In this document: one piece after another, positions 51,209 to 60,490 of the stretch
Layout: each line of letters starts with the position of its first letter
Position numbering within the stretch: position 1 is the first letter of the stretch
Assembly (NCBI GenBank): GCA_045657625.1
Contig: JAZOTM010000019.1
Coordinates: 1-64,000, forward strand
DNA from: JAZOTM01 sp045657625
GTDB lineage: Bacteria; Bacillota; Clostridia; Lachnospirales; Lachnospiraceae
Direction of reading: 5' to 3'
DNA: 64,000 nucleotides
Translations under genes and position numbers: made by a program
The notes under the pieces: model-generated
The model's input: only the letters and a program-made list of their open reading frames with translations
Database searches by the model: none
What the model was told of the DNA's origin: nothing

Positions 51209-52222
51209 ATGGGAAAAACGAGTGAACAAGAAGTAATGGATGTAATTGCAGAAGCAACGGGGGAACCGGAGGTGCCTGTTATGGAAGCGCCTTTGGAAGG
51301 TATGGATGTTGCTACGGATGTGATTCCGGAAGTGCCAGAAGAAGCTGCAATTGCTTTAAATCCTGAGGAGATGACAGAGGGAAGTGTTGAAGAAATTGCA
51401 GAAGAGGTAATGCCGGAAGTGGTGGCGGAACCCAATCCTGCAGATGAAGGAGTGTCTGTTGAGGAACTTTTAAAGATGGTTACCGGAGAGACGGACGTGT
51501 CCGCAGAAATGCCGGCAGAAGCAGATGCCCCAGAAGAGGAAGTGCAGGTAGCAGAAGAACCGGTGGTAGAAGAGCCAATAATGGAAGAGATGCCGACGGA
51601 TGTAGAAATTCCGATGGAAGCAGAAATACCAGCAGATGTAGAAATTCCGATGGAAGCAGAAATGCCGGCAGATGTAGAAATGCCAGCGGATGTAGAGATT
51701 CCGGTGGAAGAAGTTGCAATGGAAGAGCCGGTGGCAGAAGAACCAATGATGGAAGAGATGCCGACAGATGTAGAAATACCAGCGGAAGCAGAAATGCCAG
51801 CGGATATCGAAATACCTGTAGAAGAGATGCCAACAGATATCGAGATCCCGGTAGAAGAAGTTGCAGAAGTTGCAATAGAGGAACCAGTGGTAGAAGAGCC
51901 GGTTATGGAAGAAGCATCTGTGGATATGACACTTTCCTGGGATGGTCAGGTGGATGATATGGATGCGTTCCTTACTACGGAGGATTTTGAATACGCGAGA
52001 GTCGTTGTTAATGAAACAGCCGTGTATTTCATTCTAGAGGATCACGCAGGAACAGCCACATGGATCACTTACGAGGATGATGAATTCGTTTCGTTGGAGT
52101 CTAATATCGAAATAGATGGCAAAATGAATTACAAGGACATTTTGAATGTCTTTGTTAAGAAAAATCTTTTGGGCGATGGATGTGTTGCTATTATGCGTCA
52201 CAAAGGAAGTAAAACATTATAA
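51209..52222 (+). CDS. Acidic protein with Pro/Glu-rich tandem repeats
   Basis: A 337-residue, very acidic protein. Residues about 110-240 are built of short repeats such as ADVEIPMEAEMP and MPTDVEIP, alternating with VEEPVMEE blocks. The last about 95 residues form a compact domain (DAFLTTEDFEYARVVVNETA, YFILEDHAGTATWITYED). There is no signal peptide or membrane segment. ATG 51209 follows GAAAGGGG; the frame from 51182 has no ribosome-binding site. The repeats are probably extended and disordered. Function unknown. Confidence 0.75.
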   Translation: MGKTSEQEVMDVIAEATGEPEVPVMEAPLEGMDVATDVIPEVPEEAAIALNPEEMTEGSVEEIAEEVMPEVVAEPNPADEGVSVEELLKMVTGETDVSAEMPAEADAPEEEVQVAEEPVVEEPIMEEMPTDVEIPMEAEIPADVEIPMEAEMPADVEMPADVEIPVEEVAMEEPVAEEPMMEEMPTDVEIPAEAEMPADIEIPVEEMPTDIEIPVEEVAEVAIEEPVVEEPVMEEASVDMTLSWDGQVDDMDAFLTTEDFEYARVVVNETAVYFILEDHAGTATWITYEDDEFVSLESNIEIDGKMNYKDILNVFVKKNLLGDGCVAIMRHKGSKTL

Positions 52223-52244
52223 GTAGAAGTTGGAATATGATGGG

Positions 52245-52271
52245 AAACCGCCACAGTTTGTGGCGGTTTTT
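52245..52271 (+). terminator. Intrinsic terminator
   Basis: AAACCGCCACA (52245-52255) pairs with TGTGGCGGTTT (52259-52269), within a T run. Confidence 0.88.
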
Positions 52272-52351
52272 CTGTGGATAAGAAGATTTTTTCATGAGAT
52301 AAAATTGGAATTGGGACTATTATTGAGACGAAAACGTGTTATAATAAACAG

Positions 52352-52459
52352 GATTATTCGTGCATGGAGCGGGGGTGCTTGCACCTCTTACCCACGACTC
52401 TTTTTTTCATTGCGTAGGCATTGCGGAGCATTCGTGTGGTAGCGAATAATCTTTTTTTT
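52352..52459 (+). ncRNA. Candidate long-hairpin small RNA or repeat element
   Basis: GATTATTCG (52352-52360) pairs with CGAATAATC (52443-52451), followed by eight T. Inside are smaller hairpins such as GGTGCTTGCACC. An extended -10 box, TGTTATAAT (52337-52345), ends seven bases upstream, so a transcript could begin at the stem. No clear -35 is seen. The inner TAGGCATTGCGGAGC links it to the dispersed hairpin repeats, so it may be a repeat rather than a functional RNA. The 314-bp gap before fbp contains no gene. Confidence 0.45.
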
Positions 52460-52536
52460 CGCTTTTTTAAGGTTTGCCTATTCGATGCATGCGTGAGATA
52501 ATAGAAGGAGAGTTACGAGGAAGTGGGGGCGAACAA

Positions 52537-54495
52537 ATGAATCAAGAAAAACGCTACTTGGAGATTTTGGCCGAGATGTATCCTACGATTAGTGCGGCAT
52601 CTACGGAAATTATCAATCTCCAGTCGATTTTAAATTTACCAAAGGGCACCGAACACTTCATGTCGGATATACATGGAGAATTCGATGCTTTTTCTCATGT
52701 CTTGCGAAACGGCTCAGGAGCTGTGCGCAAAAAAATAGACGATGTGTTTGGACATACGCTTGGGATGGAAGAAAAAATGAATCTGGCTACATTGATTTAC
52801 TATCCTGAGGAAAAAATTGAAATTGAAAAAGCAAAGCAGACGGATATGGAAAACTGGTATCAGGTATCCTTATATCGTTTGATTGAAGTGTGCAAGCAGG
52901 CATCTTCAAAGTATACCAGATCCAAAGTGCGTAAGACCTTACCAAATGACTTCGCATATATCATTGAGGAGTTGATTACGGAAAAACCGGAGGTCTTGAA
53001 TAAAGAGGCTTATTATGCAGCCATTGTGAATACCATTGTAGAGATTGGTCAGGCAGAAGACTTTATTGTGGCTTTAGCGGAGCTGATTCAAAGATTGGTC
53101 ATCGATCATTTGCATATTATCGGTGATATTTTTGATCGAGGTTCCGGTCCGCATTTCATTATGGATACCTTGTGTGAGTACCATTCCCTAGATATTCAAT
53201 GGGGCAATCATGATATTGTGTGGATGGGTGCAGCAGTGGGGCAGAAGGCTTGCGTGGCATCTGTGATTCGAAACAGTATTCGTTATGGAAATATCGATGT
53301 TTTGGAGGATGGCTATGGAATCAATTTAATGCCGCTTGCTACCTTTGCAATGGATACATATCGCAACGATCCCTGCGAATATTTCAAATTAAAAAACAGG
53401 GAAGATAACCGTAGTGATGAAGAACTGATGCTGGCCATGAAGATGCATAAAGCCATTATGGTTATTAAGATGAAGCTGGAAGGACAGATGATGCAAAAAT
53501 ATCCGGAATTTGGAATGGAACATCGCAAAATCCTGGATCAAATTGATTATCAGACCGGTGTGGTGGATTTGGATGGCACCTTGTATCCGATTTTGGATAA
53601 TCATTTTCCGACCATTGATCCGTACAATCCGTTTACCTTGACAGAAGAGGAGGAGGCGGTGATTACACGCTTGCAATCATCTTTCCGTCATTGTGAAAAA
53701 TTACAGCGTCATATGAAGCTTCTTTTGAAAAAAGGAAGTATGTACAAAATCTACAACGGCAATTTGATGTACCATGGTTGTGTGCCTATGGATGAGAATG
53801 GAGACTTTAAAAAAGTTACCATTTTCGGGGAATCCTACAGTGGAAAAAAATTGTTTGACGTATTGGATACCTATGTGAGAAAGGCTTTCTTTTCCTTGGA
53901 TCCTGTGGAACAGCAAAAGAGTGCAGATATCTTGTGGTTCTTGTGGTGCGCCCCGGATTCACCGCTGTATGGTAGAAAAAAGATGGCAACTTTTGAACAT
54001 TACTTAATTGAGGACACCCTGACACATAAAGAAGAAAAAAATTATTATTACTCCTTCTTCAATGAAAAAGAAACGGTAGTAAAGATTTTAAAGGAATTTG
54101 GCCTAGATGGGGATGATGAACGCTCTCATATTATCAATGGACACGTGCCTGTGCATCGTGCATCCGGAGAAAAACCGGTGAAGGCAGATGGAAAGCTGCT
54201 TGTCATTGATGGTGGTTTTTCAAAAACCTATCGAAAAAGAACAGGAATTGCGGGATATACCCTGGTATTTAATTCCTATGGGTTGACTTTGACTGCCCAT
54301 GAACCATTTGAATCTGCGGAAAATGCAATTCAAAAAGGTGTGGACATTGTTTCAAAACAGGAGGCAGTACAATATGTAGGGCGCCGGTTGTTGGTAGGAG
54401 ATACGGATAGTGGTGAGCAGTTCAAGCAGAAAATTGAGGAATTAAAGGAATTAATTCAGGAATATCGTTTAGGAGAACTGACACAGAGCATCTAA
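52537..54495 (+). CDS. fbp: Class 3 fructose-1,6-bisphosphatase
   Basis: A 652-residue enzyme of the Firmicutes-specific class 3 FBPases, within a metallophosphatase fold: DIHGEFDAFSHVLRNGSG, IIGDIFDRGSGPH, WGNHDIVWMGAA and NGHVPVHRASGEKPV. It dephosphorylates fructose 1,6-bisphosphate in gluconeogenesis. ATG 52537 has GGGGGCG upstream and matches where the family begins to align; the frame from 52474 is longer without support. Confidence 0.95.
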   Translation: MNQEKRYLEILAEMYPTISAASTEIINLQSILNLPKGTEHFMSDIHGEFDAFSHVLRNGSGAVRKKIDDVFGHTLGMEEKMNLATLIYYPEEKIEIEKAKQTDMENWYQVSLYRLIEVCKQASSKYTRSKVRKTLPNDFAYIIEELITEKPEVLNKEAYYAAIVNTIVEIGQAEDFIVALAELIQRLVIDHLHIIGDIFDRGSGPHFIMDTLCEYHSLDIQWGNHDIVWMGAAVGQKACVASVIRNSIRYGNIDVLEDGYGINLMPLATFAMDTYRNDPCEYFKLKNREDNRSDEELMLAMKMHKAIMVIKMKLEGQMMQKYPEFGMEHRKILDQIDYQTGVVDLDGTLYPILDNHFPTIDPYNPFTLTEEEEAVITRLQSSFRHCEKLQRHMKLLLKKGSMYKIYNGNLMYHGCVPMDENGDFKKVTIFGESYSGKKLFDVLDTYVRKAFFSLDPVEQQKSADILWFLWCAPDSPLYGRKKMATFEHYLIEDTLTHKEEKNYYYSFFNEKETVVKILKEFGLDGDDERSHIINGHVPVHRASGEKPVKADGKLLVIDGGFSKTYRKRTGIAGYTLVFNSYGLTLTAHEPFESAENAIQKGVDIVSKQEAVQYVGRRLLVGDTDSGEQFKQKIEELKELIQEYRLGELTQSI

Positions 54496-54561
54496 AAAGT
54501 CAGAACATTGTTTGAATAATATATATTTTTCAAACAATATAAAAAGAAAAGAACAATAAAA

Positions 54562-54614
54562 AAACAATATATTTAGTAGAAAAGTATTGCATCAACCACT
54601 AGATATAGTATAAT
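54562..54614 (+). promoter_or_regulatory. nrdD promoter with candidate NrdR boxes
   Basis: TTGCAT (54587-54592), a 16-base spacer and TATAAT (54609-54614). CCACTAGATATAGTAT (54596-54611) overlaps the -10, and AAACAATATATTTAGT (54562-54577) lies upstream. Each matches nine of the ten core positions of the NrdR box (CWATATATWG). Their centres are 34 bases apart. Confidence 0.6.
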
Positions 54615-54690
54615 TAGATTACAAGATACAAATTGCAAGGCAGGCCACCTATGCAATGTACCGAAAAAATAAATTGAAGGAGAAAAGGTA

Positions 54691-56895
54691 ATGAAAATCA
54701 TTAAACGAAGTGGAACAGAAGCTGATTTTGATATCACGAAGATATTAACAGCGGTTGACAAAGCAAATAATGAAGTGGCTGAGACAGAACGTTTGACAAG
54801 TGCTCAGATTCGTGGCATTGGTGAATTTATTGAAGCGCGTTGCAAGGATTCTTCCAGAGCACTTAGTGTAGAAGAAATTCAGGACCTTGTAGAAGATCAA
54901 TTGATGGATCACAAGGCATTTCAGGTGGCTAGAAAATACATTACTTATCGTTATCGTAGAGCATTGGTTCGTAAATCCAATTCTACAGATCAGCAGATTT
55001 TGAGCTTGATTGAATGCAATAACGAAGAAGTAAAGCAGGAAAATTCCAATAAAAATTCTACAGTAAACAGTGTACAGAGAGATTACATGGCTGGTGAAGT
55101 AAGTAAGGATATTACCAAGAGATTCTTACTTCCGGAAGATATTGTGCAGGCTCATGAACAGGGAATTATCCATTTCCATGATGCAGATTATTTTGCACAG
55201 CATATGCACAATTGTGATTTGGTCAATTTGGAAGACATGTTACAGAATGGAACCGTTATTAGCGGTACTACCATTGAAAAGCCACATAGTTTTTCTACTG
55301 CATGTAACGTTGCAACACAGATTGTTGCACAGGTTGCATCTTCTCAGTACGGTGGACAGAGTATTTCTTTAGCTCATTTAGCTCCTTTTGTTCAGGTCAG
55401 CAGAGAAAGAATCCGTAGAGAAATCGAAGAGACTTTACAGGAAACAGGACTTTCTATGACTGCAGAGCAGATGCATCACACCGTAGAAAAGCGTTTACGT
55501 AAAGAAATCAAAAAGGGTGTTCAGACGATTCAGTATCAGGTAGTTACCCTTATGACTACCAATGGACAGTCTCCGTTCGTAACAGTATTCATGTATTTAG
55601 GCGAAGCAAAGAACGAACAGGAAAAGGCCGATTTGGCAATTATCATCGAAGAAGTTATGAATCAGCGTATTCAGGGTGTTAAGAACGAAGCAGGTGTTTG
55701 GATTACACCGGCATTCCCGAAGTTGATTTATGTTTTGGAAGAGGATAATATCCACGAAGATTCTAAATATTATTATTTGACAGAGTTGGCAGCAAAATGT
55801 ACTGCAAAACGTATGGTTCCGGATTACATCAGTGCAAAGGTTATGAAGGAGTTAAAGAAGGGCGATATTTATACTTGTATGGGTTGTCGTAGCTTCTTGA
55901 CACCGGACCGTTCCGCAGAGACTCTTGGAAACGTTGCAAATGCAGGAAATTTCGAAGAAGGAAAGTCCAAGTATTATGGACGTTTCAACCAGGGTGTTGT
56001 TACCATCAACTTGGTTGACGTAGCACTTTCATCCGGTGGAGATTTTGAAAAATTCTGGAAAATCTTAGAAGAAAGATTACAGCTTTGCTATAAGGCACTT
56101 ATGATTCGCCACAACCGTTTACGTGGTACAAAGTCAGATGTTGCTCCGATTTTGTGGCAGAACGGTGCCCTTGCTCGTTTGAAAAAAGGGGAAACCATTG
56201 ACAAATTGTTATTTGGCGGATATTCCACCATTAGTTTGGGATATGCCGGACTTTATGAGTGCTGCAAGTATATGACAGGAAAGCCTCATACAGACCCATC
56301 TGCAACTCCATTTGCATTGGAAGTCATGCAGAAGTTAAATGATGCTTGCAATACTTGGAAAGCAAAAGAAAACATTGATTTCTCTGTATACGGTACTCCA
56401 TTGGAAAGTACTACATACAAGTTTGCAAAATGCTTACAGAACCGTTTTGGAGTAGTAGAAGGTGTTACAGATCACAACTATATTACAAATAGTTATCATG
56501 TAAACGTACGCGAAGACATCGATGCCTTTACAAAATTAACCTTTGAAAGTCAGTTCCAGAATCTTTCACCGGGAGGAGCAATCTCCTATGTGGAAGTACC
56601 AAACATGCAGGATAATATTCCGGCGGTTATGTCAGTCATTCGCCACATTTACGACAATATTATGTATGCAGAGTTGAATACAAAATCTGATTATTGCCAG
56701 AAGTGTGGATATGATGGAGAAATCCAGGTAAAAGAAGAGGAAACAAGTCATAAGTTAATTTGGGAATGCCCGCATTGCGGCAACAGAGACCAAGCAACCA
56801 TGAACGTTGCAAGAAGAACTTGTGGATATATCGGATCCCAGTATTGGAATCAGGGAAGAACACAGGAAATCAAAGACAGAGTTCTTCATTTATAA
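54691..56895 (+). CDS. nrdD: Anaerobic ribonucleoside-triphosphate reductase
   Basis: A 734-residue class III enzyme. An N-terminal ATP cone (about 1-95) senses ATP/dATP. The ten-stranded barrel has YTCMGCRSFL and NQGVVTINL. The C-terminal zinc site is CQKCGYDGE with ECPHCGNRD, and the glycyl radical site is RRTCGYIGSQYW. It makes dNTPs from NTPs without oxygen. GAAGGAGAAAAGG precedes the ATG. Candidate NrdR boxes overlap its promoter. Confidence 0.98.
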   Translation: MKIIKRSGTEADFDITKILTAVDKANNEVAETERLTSAQIRGIGEFIEARCKDSSRALSVEEIQDLVEDQLMDHKAFQVARKYITYRYRRALVRKSNSTDQQILSLIECNNEEVKQENSNKNSTVNSVQRDYMAGEVSKDITKRFLLPEDIVQAHEQGIIHFHDADYFAQHMHNCDLVNLEDMLQNGTVISGTTIEKPHSFSTACNVATQIVAQVASSQYGGQSISLAHLAPFVQVSRERIRREIEETLQETGLSMTAEQMHHTVEKRLRKEIKKGVQTIQYQVVTLMTTNGQSPFVTVFMYLGEAKNEQEKADLAIIIEEVMNQRIQGVKNEAGVWITPAFPKLIYVLEEDNIHEDSKYYYLTELAAKCTAKRMVPDYISAKVMKELKKGDIYTCMGCRSFLTPDRSAETLGNVANAGNFEEGKSKYYGRFNQGVVTINLVDVALSSGGDFEKFWKILEERLQLCYKALMIRHNRLRGTKSDVAPILWQNGALARLKKGETIDKLLFGGYSTISLGYAGLYECCKYMTGKPHTDPSATPFALEVMQKLNDACNTWKAKENIDFSVYGTPLESTTYKFAKCLQNRFGVVEGVTDHNYITNSYHVNVREDIDAFTKLTFESQFQNLSPGGAISYVEVPNMQDNIPAVMSVIRHIYDNIMYAELNTKSDYCQKCGYDGEIQVKEEETSHKLIWECPHCGNRDQATMNVARRTCGYIGSQYWNQGRTQEIKDRVLHL

Positions 56896-56898
56896 AAA

Positions 56899-56933
56899 CG
56901 AGAGGTCACAGCCGTCTGTGACCTCTTTTTTTC
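56899..56933 (+). terminator. Intrinsic terminator after nrdD
   Basis: AGAGGTCACAG (56901-56911) pairs perfectly with CTGTGACCTCT (56916-56926), followed by seven T. Confidence 0.9.
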
Positions 56934-57002
56934 TGAAAAAAACATAAAATTCTGATGTGCGATGAAAAGCTATGATAAAATGGGAATTAGGAGAGGTTTG
57001 CA

Positions 57003-57560
57003 GTGAATTACGGAGTGATTAAAAAAGCAGATATAGCGGATGGCATAGGTGTGCGAGTATCTTTGTTTGTGTCCGGCTGTACCCATCATTGTAAAGGCTG
57101 TTTTCAGCCGGAAACCTGGGATTTTCAGTATGGAAATCCATATACAGAGGAAACAGAGCGAGAAATATTAGAGGCTCTAAAACCGGATTATATCGCAGGG
57201 TTTACTATTTTAGGCGGAGAACCCTTTGAACCACAGAATCAAAGAGTGCTGGTGAACTTGCTGAAAAAGATTCGAGAAACCTATCCAAAGAAAACAATTT
57301 GGAGCTATACCGGATATTTGTTGGATGAAGAATTGTGGAAGGAAAGCAGAGCGCGTTGCGAAGTGACAGATGAAATGCTTTCTATGTTGGATGTTCTGGT
57401 GGATGGAGAGTTTGTGGAGGAAAAGAAAAATATCACCTTGAAGTTCAGAGGTTCCTCCAATCAACGGATTATTGACGTACAAAAATCCTTGGAAACTAAA
57501 CAAGTATGTATGATAGATGAGCTGATGACGATAAAGGGGACTTTTATATATGACAAATAA
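57003..57560 (+). CDS. nrdG: Anaerobic ribonucleotide reductase activating protein
   Basis: A 185-residue radical SAM enzyme. SGCTHHCKGCFQPETW holds the CxxxCxxC ligands of the 4Fe4S cluster, and FTILGGEPFEPQN is the SAM-binding GGE motif. It generates the glycyl radical of NrdD. AGGAGAGG precedes the GTG/ATG region. Although a terminator separates it from nrdD, the two are functional partners. Confidence 0.96.
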   Translation: MNYGVIKKADIADGIGVRVSLFVSGCTHHCKGCFQPETWDFQYGNPYTEETEREILEALKPDYIAGFTILGGEPFEPQNQRVLVNLLKKIRETYPKKTIWSYTGYLLDEELWKESRARCEVTDEMLSMLDVLVDGEFVEEKKNITLKFRGSSNQRIIDVQKSLETKQVCMIDELMTIKGTFIYDK

Positions 57561-58140
57561 GATGGATTTTGTTGTAAATGGATTCGTATTCGATAATGAA
57601 GAAGAATATAAGCAAGCGCAGAAAGAATACGATGGAGTCAAGTTTCTTAAATCTAAACTTAATAAAGATAATCCGGAGTCTGTTCTGGATATTTATAATC
57701 GTGCCATTGAACAAAAGCTCTTTGAGACAGTGATTGGAATTCTCTTTTTAAAAGAATTGCAGGAATATTTGACAGCAATTCCATATTTAAAAAAAGAGCA
57801 GATTGATTTTATCCCTGTTGCACCGAAACAGGTGATTAAGGCTCCGAAGGAGAAAGAAAAGAAAGAGAAACCGGTCAAAGAAAAACCCCAGAAAGAAAAA
57901 CGAATAAAGGAAAAGAATGTTGACTATAAAAATAGATTTTCTATAGTGTTTGTTATAAACTTAAGTCTAGTTTTAATTATTCTTGGTATGTTTTTTGTGA
58001 CGATTTTCAGTCACAACAATGTGACAATCTTAAATTATGAGAATGAGTTGATTGATCGTTATGAAGAATGGGAACAGGAGTTAGAAGAAAGAGAAGCAGA
58101 ATTGGATGCCAGAGAGCAGGCACTTGAGGATGCGGAATAG
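57550..58140 (+). CDS. Hypothetical membrane protein with coiled-coil end
   Basis: A 196-residue protein. Residues 1-90 are soluble and helical, 100-125 are a Lys/Glu-Pro-rich linker (PKEKEKKEKPVKEKPQKEKR), 135-157 a single membrane helix (FVINLSLVLIILGMFFVTIF), and the end (EEWEQELEEREAELDAREQA) a coiled coil. It overlaps nrdG by 11 bases. No known domain; a structural or anchoring role is possible. Confidence 0.7.
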   Translation: MTNKMDFVVNGFVFDNEEEYKQAQKEYDGVKFLKSKLNKDNPESVLDIYNRAIEQKLFETVIGILFLKELQEYLTAIPYLKKEQIDFIPVAPKQVIKAPKEKEKKEKPVKEKPQKEKRIKEKNVDYKNRFSIVFVINLSLVLIILGMFFVTIFSHNNVTILNYENELIDRYEEWEQELEEREAELDAREQALEDAE

Positions 58141-58222
58141 TTTAAAAACACAGAATCTACATAAATATTTGCTATTTTGTATGTTGATATTATGGACGTA
58201 GAAGACAAAAAAGGAGTTACGA

Positions 58223-58906
58223 ATGGATAAGATAAAAGTATTAGTTGTAGATGATGAAAGCAGAATGAGAAAACTGGTCAAGGACTTTTTGATCCGCAAA
58301 GATTACATAGTACTTGAAGCAGCAGACGGAGAAGAAGCCTTAGAAATTTTCTATAAAGAAAAGGATTTGGCACTTGTGATATTGGATGTCATGATGCCGA
58401 AGGTAAATGGCTGGGATACTTTAAAAGAAATTCGTGAAACTTCAAAAATACCGGTTATTATGTTGACGGCAAAAGGCGAGGAAAGCGATGAACTACAGGG
58501 ATTTGAACTCGGCGTAGACGAGTACATTTCCAAACCTTTCAGCCCAAAGATCTTAGTAGCCAGAGTCGAAGCATTATTACGTAGAAGCGGAAGCTTATCC
58601 GAAGGTGAGGAAAGCATTTCCGTGGGTGGCATCGAATTAGATAAGATGGCACATATTGTTAGCATCGATGGAGAACGTATCGAATTAAGTTATAAAGAAT
58701 TCGAATTATTGACTTATTTTATGGAAAACCAGGGAATTGCATTATCCAGAGAAAAGATTTTGAATAATGTATGGAACTACGATTATTTTGGCGATGCCAG
58801 AACCATTGACACCCATGTAAAGAAGTTGCGTAGCAAAATGGGTGACAAAGGAGATTACATAAAAACCATTTGGGGAATGGGATATAAGTTTGAGGCTATA
58901 GTATGA
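58223..58906 (+). CDS. OmpR-family response regulator
   Basis: A 227-residue regulator. The receiver domain has DDES (acidic pocket), phosphorylatable Asp in ILDVMMPKVNGWD, Thr in MLTAKGEE and Lys in ISKPFSP. The C-terminal winged helix (about 130-225) has LSYKEFELLTYFMENQG and DTHVKKLRSKMGD. It pairs with the histidine kinase whose gene overlaps its stop codon by four bases. Its targets are unknown; the adjacent lipoprotein is a candidate. Confidence 0.94.
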   Translation: MDKIKVLVVDDESRMRKLVKDFLIRKDYIVLEAADGEEALEIFYKEKDLALVILDVMMPKVNGWDTLKEIRETSKIPVIMLTAKGEESDELQGFELGVDEYISKPFSPKILVARVEALLRRSGSLSEGEESISVGGIELDKMAHIVSIDGERIELSYKEFELLTYFMENQGIALSREKILNNVWNYDYFGDARTIDTHVKKLRSKMGDKGDYIKTIWGMGYKFEAIV

Positions 58907-60441
58907 TGTTTGGGATGCCGGTAAGACAGGACACAAAGAAAAGTACTTCTATAAGCGGACGTGTAGTAATTGCCATGTCAGTGCTATTGATTAGTACCGT
59001 GTTGGCAGGTTGGCTGTTAAATACGTTCTTTCTTGGGACCTACTATGAAGTAGAAAAAGAAGAGACCATTTGTAGCACTTATGAGTTTATCGCAGATGCT
59101 ACAAGGAATGATAAATTAGAGGATGAAGACTTTTTAGTGAATTTGGAACAGATTTGTTCCAGAGGCAATTTAAATGTAGTCATCTATGCACCGAATGGAG
59201 AGGTGGTACTTACCTCTGTTTCCTCTTCGGAAGAATTGCATCGGGAATTTACAGATGCTGTTTTTTCACAGGATACGCCGGTGCTTGAAAAAAGCGAAAA
59301 TTATGAGATAAAGAAGCAAACAGACAATAGATTAAATCTTGATTATATTTTGCTCTGGGGCGTGCTTCCGGATGGAAATTTGATCATGATACGAAGCGCA
59401 CTGGAAAGTATTCGAGAAAGTGCAGCTATTGCAAATCGCTTCCTGTTTTTGGTTGGTATTGCAACCGTAGTAGTTGGTATCTTTATCATGTATTTTGTGA
59501 CAAGAGGCATTACAAAACCATTGACGCAGTTGACGGAGATTTCAAAACGAATGGCGGCTTTGGATTTTGATGCGAAATATGTGGGGCATACCTCCATGGA
59601 GGTAGATTTGCTGGGAGAAAATATGAACCATATGGCACAGAGCTTGGAAAGCTCCATTGCAGAATTGAAAAGTGCCAATAATGAGCTGATGTTGGACAAC
59701 CAGCGAAAAACGGAAGTGGATGAGATGCGAAAGGAATTCCTTTCCAATGTGTCCCATGAGTTAAAAACGCCGTTGGCTTTGATACAAGGTTATGCAGAAG
59801 GGCTAAAGGAATGCATCAATGATGACGAAGAAAGTAGAGACTTCTATTGTGATGTCATTATCGATGAGACGGCAAAGATGAATCGTATGGTAAAGAAGCT
59901 GCTGAGTTTAAATCAGTTGGAGTTTGGAAACGACACCATTACCATGGAACGATTTGATGTAACGGAGTTGATTCGCGGTCTTTTAAATGCTTCTTCGTTG
60001 ATGATGAAGCAAAAGGAAATTACCGTAGAATTCGATGATTCTCAAAGCATGTATGTTTGGGCAGATGAATTTAAACTGGAAGAAGTTTTGACGAACTTTG
60101 TAAGTAATGCCATCAATCATATTGATTTCGAGAAAATCATTAAGATTTACTATACGGAAAAAGAGGATTGCGTACGAATCAGCGTCTTTAACACCGGAAA
60201 ACCAATTCCGGAAGAAGACCTGGATAAGGTATGGATTAAGTTTTATAAGGTAGACAAAGCCAGAACGAGAGAGTATGGTGGAAGTGGAATCGGATTATCC
60301 ATTGTAAAAGCCATTATGGACTCTTTCAATCGTGAGTGTGGCGTGATTAACCACGAAAACGGTGTAGAGTTTTGGTGCGAATTGGATACCAGCAATACCG
60401 GATCACATTTATGGAACACGGATGATACGGAATTGCATTAA
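58903..60441 (+). CDS. Sensor histidine kinase
   Basis: A 512-residue membrane kinase. Two membrane helices (about 22-45 and 178-202) flank an extracellular sensor region, followed by a HAMP domain (TRGITKPLTQLTEISKRMA), the H-box SNVSHELKTPLALIQGYAEG (phosphorylatable His) and the ATPase motifs NFVSNAINH (N), FNTGKPIPEEDLD (G1) and GGSGIGLSIVKA (G2). It phosphorylates the preceding response regulator. The stimulus is unknown. Confidence 0.95.
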   Translation: MMFGMPVRQDTKKSTSISGRVVIAMSVLLISTVLAGWLLNTFFLGTYYEVEKEETICSTYEFIADATRNDKLEDEDFLVNLEQICSRGNLNVVIYAPNGEVVLTSVSSSEELHREFTDAVFSQDTPVLEKSENYEIKKQTDNRLNLDYILLWGVLPDGNLIMIRSALESIRESAAIANRFLFLVGIATVVVGIFIMYFVTRGITKPLTQLTEISKRMAALDFDAKYVGHTSMEVDLLGENMNHMAQSLESSIAELKSANNELMLDNQRKTEVDEMRKEFLSNVSHELKTPLALIQGYAEGLKECINDDEESRDFYCDVIIDETAKMNRMVKKLLSLNQLEFGNDTITMERFDVTELIRGLLNASSLMMKQKEITVEFDDSQSMYVWADEFKLEEVLTNFVSNAINHIDFEKIIKIYYTEKEDCVRISVFNTGKPIPEEDLDKVWIKFYKVDKARTREYGGSGIGLSIVKAIMDSFNRECGVINHENGVEFWCELDTSNTGSHLWNTDDTELH

Positions 60442-60490
60442 ATAGAGAGTATTAAAGAGAGAAGAGAATATGCCTTTAGGAGGCGAAAAT

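Noticed and set aside
51480..51875. Minus-strand leucine/proline-rich frame opposite the repeat protein
   Set aside because: A shadow of the repeat codons; no start signal.
51480..51910. Possible CRISPR-like array in the regular repeats
   Set aside because: The repeats are in frame, coding, without constant-length spacers, and no cas genes are present.
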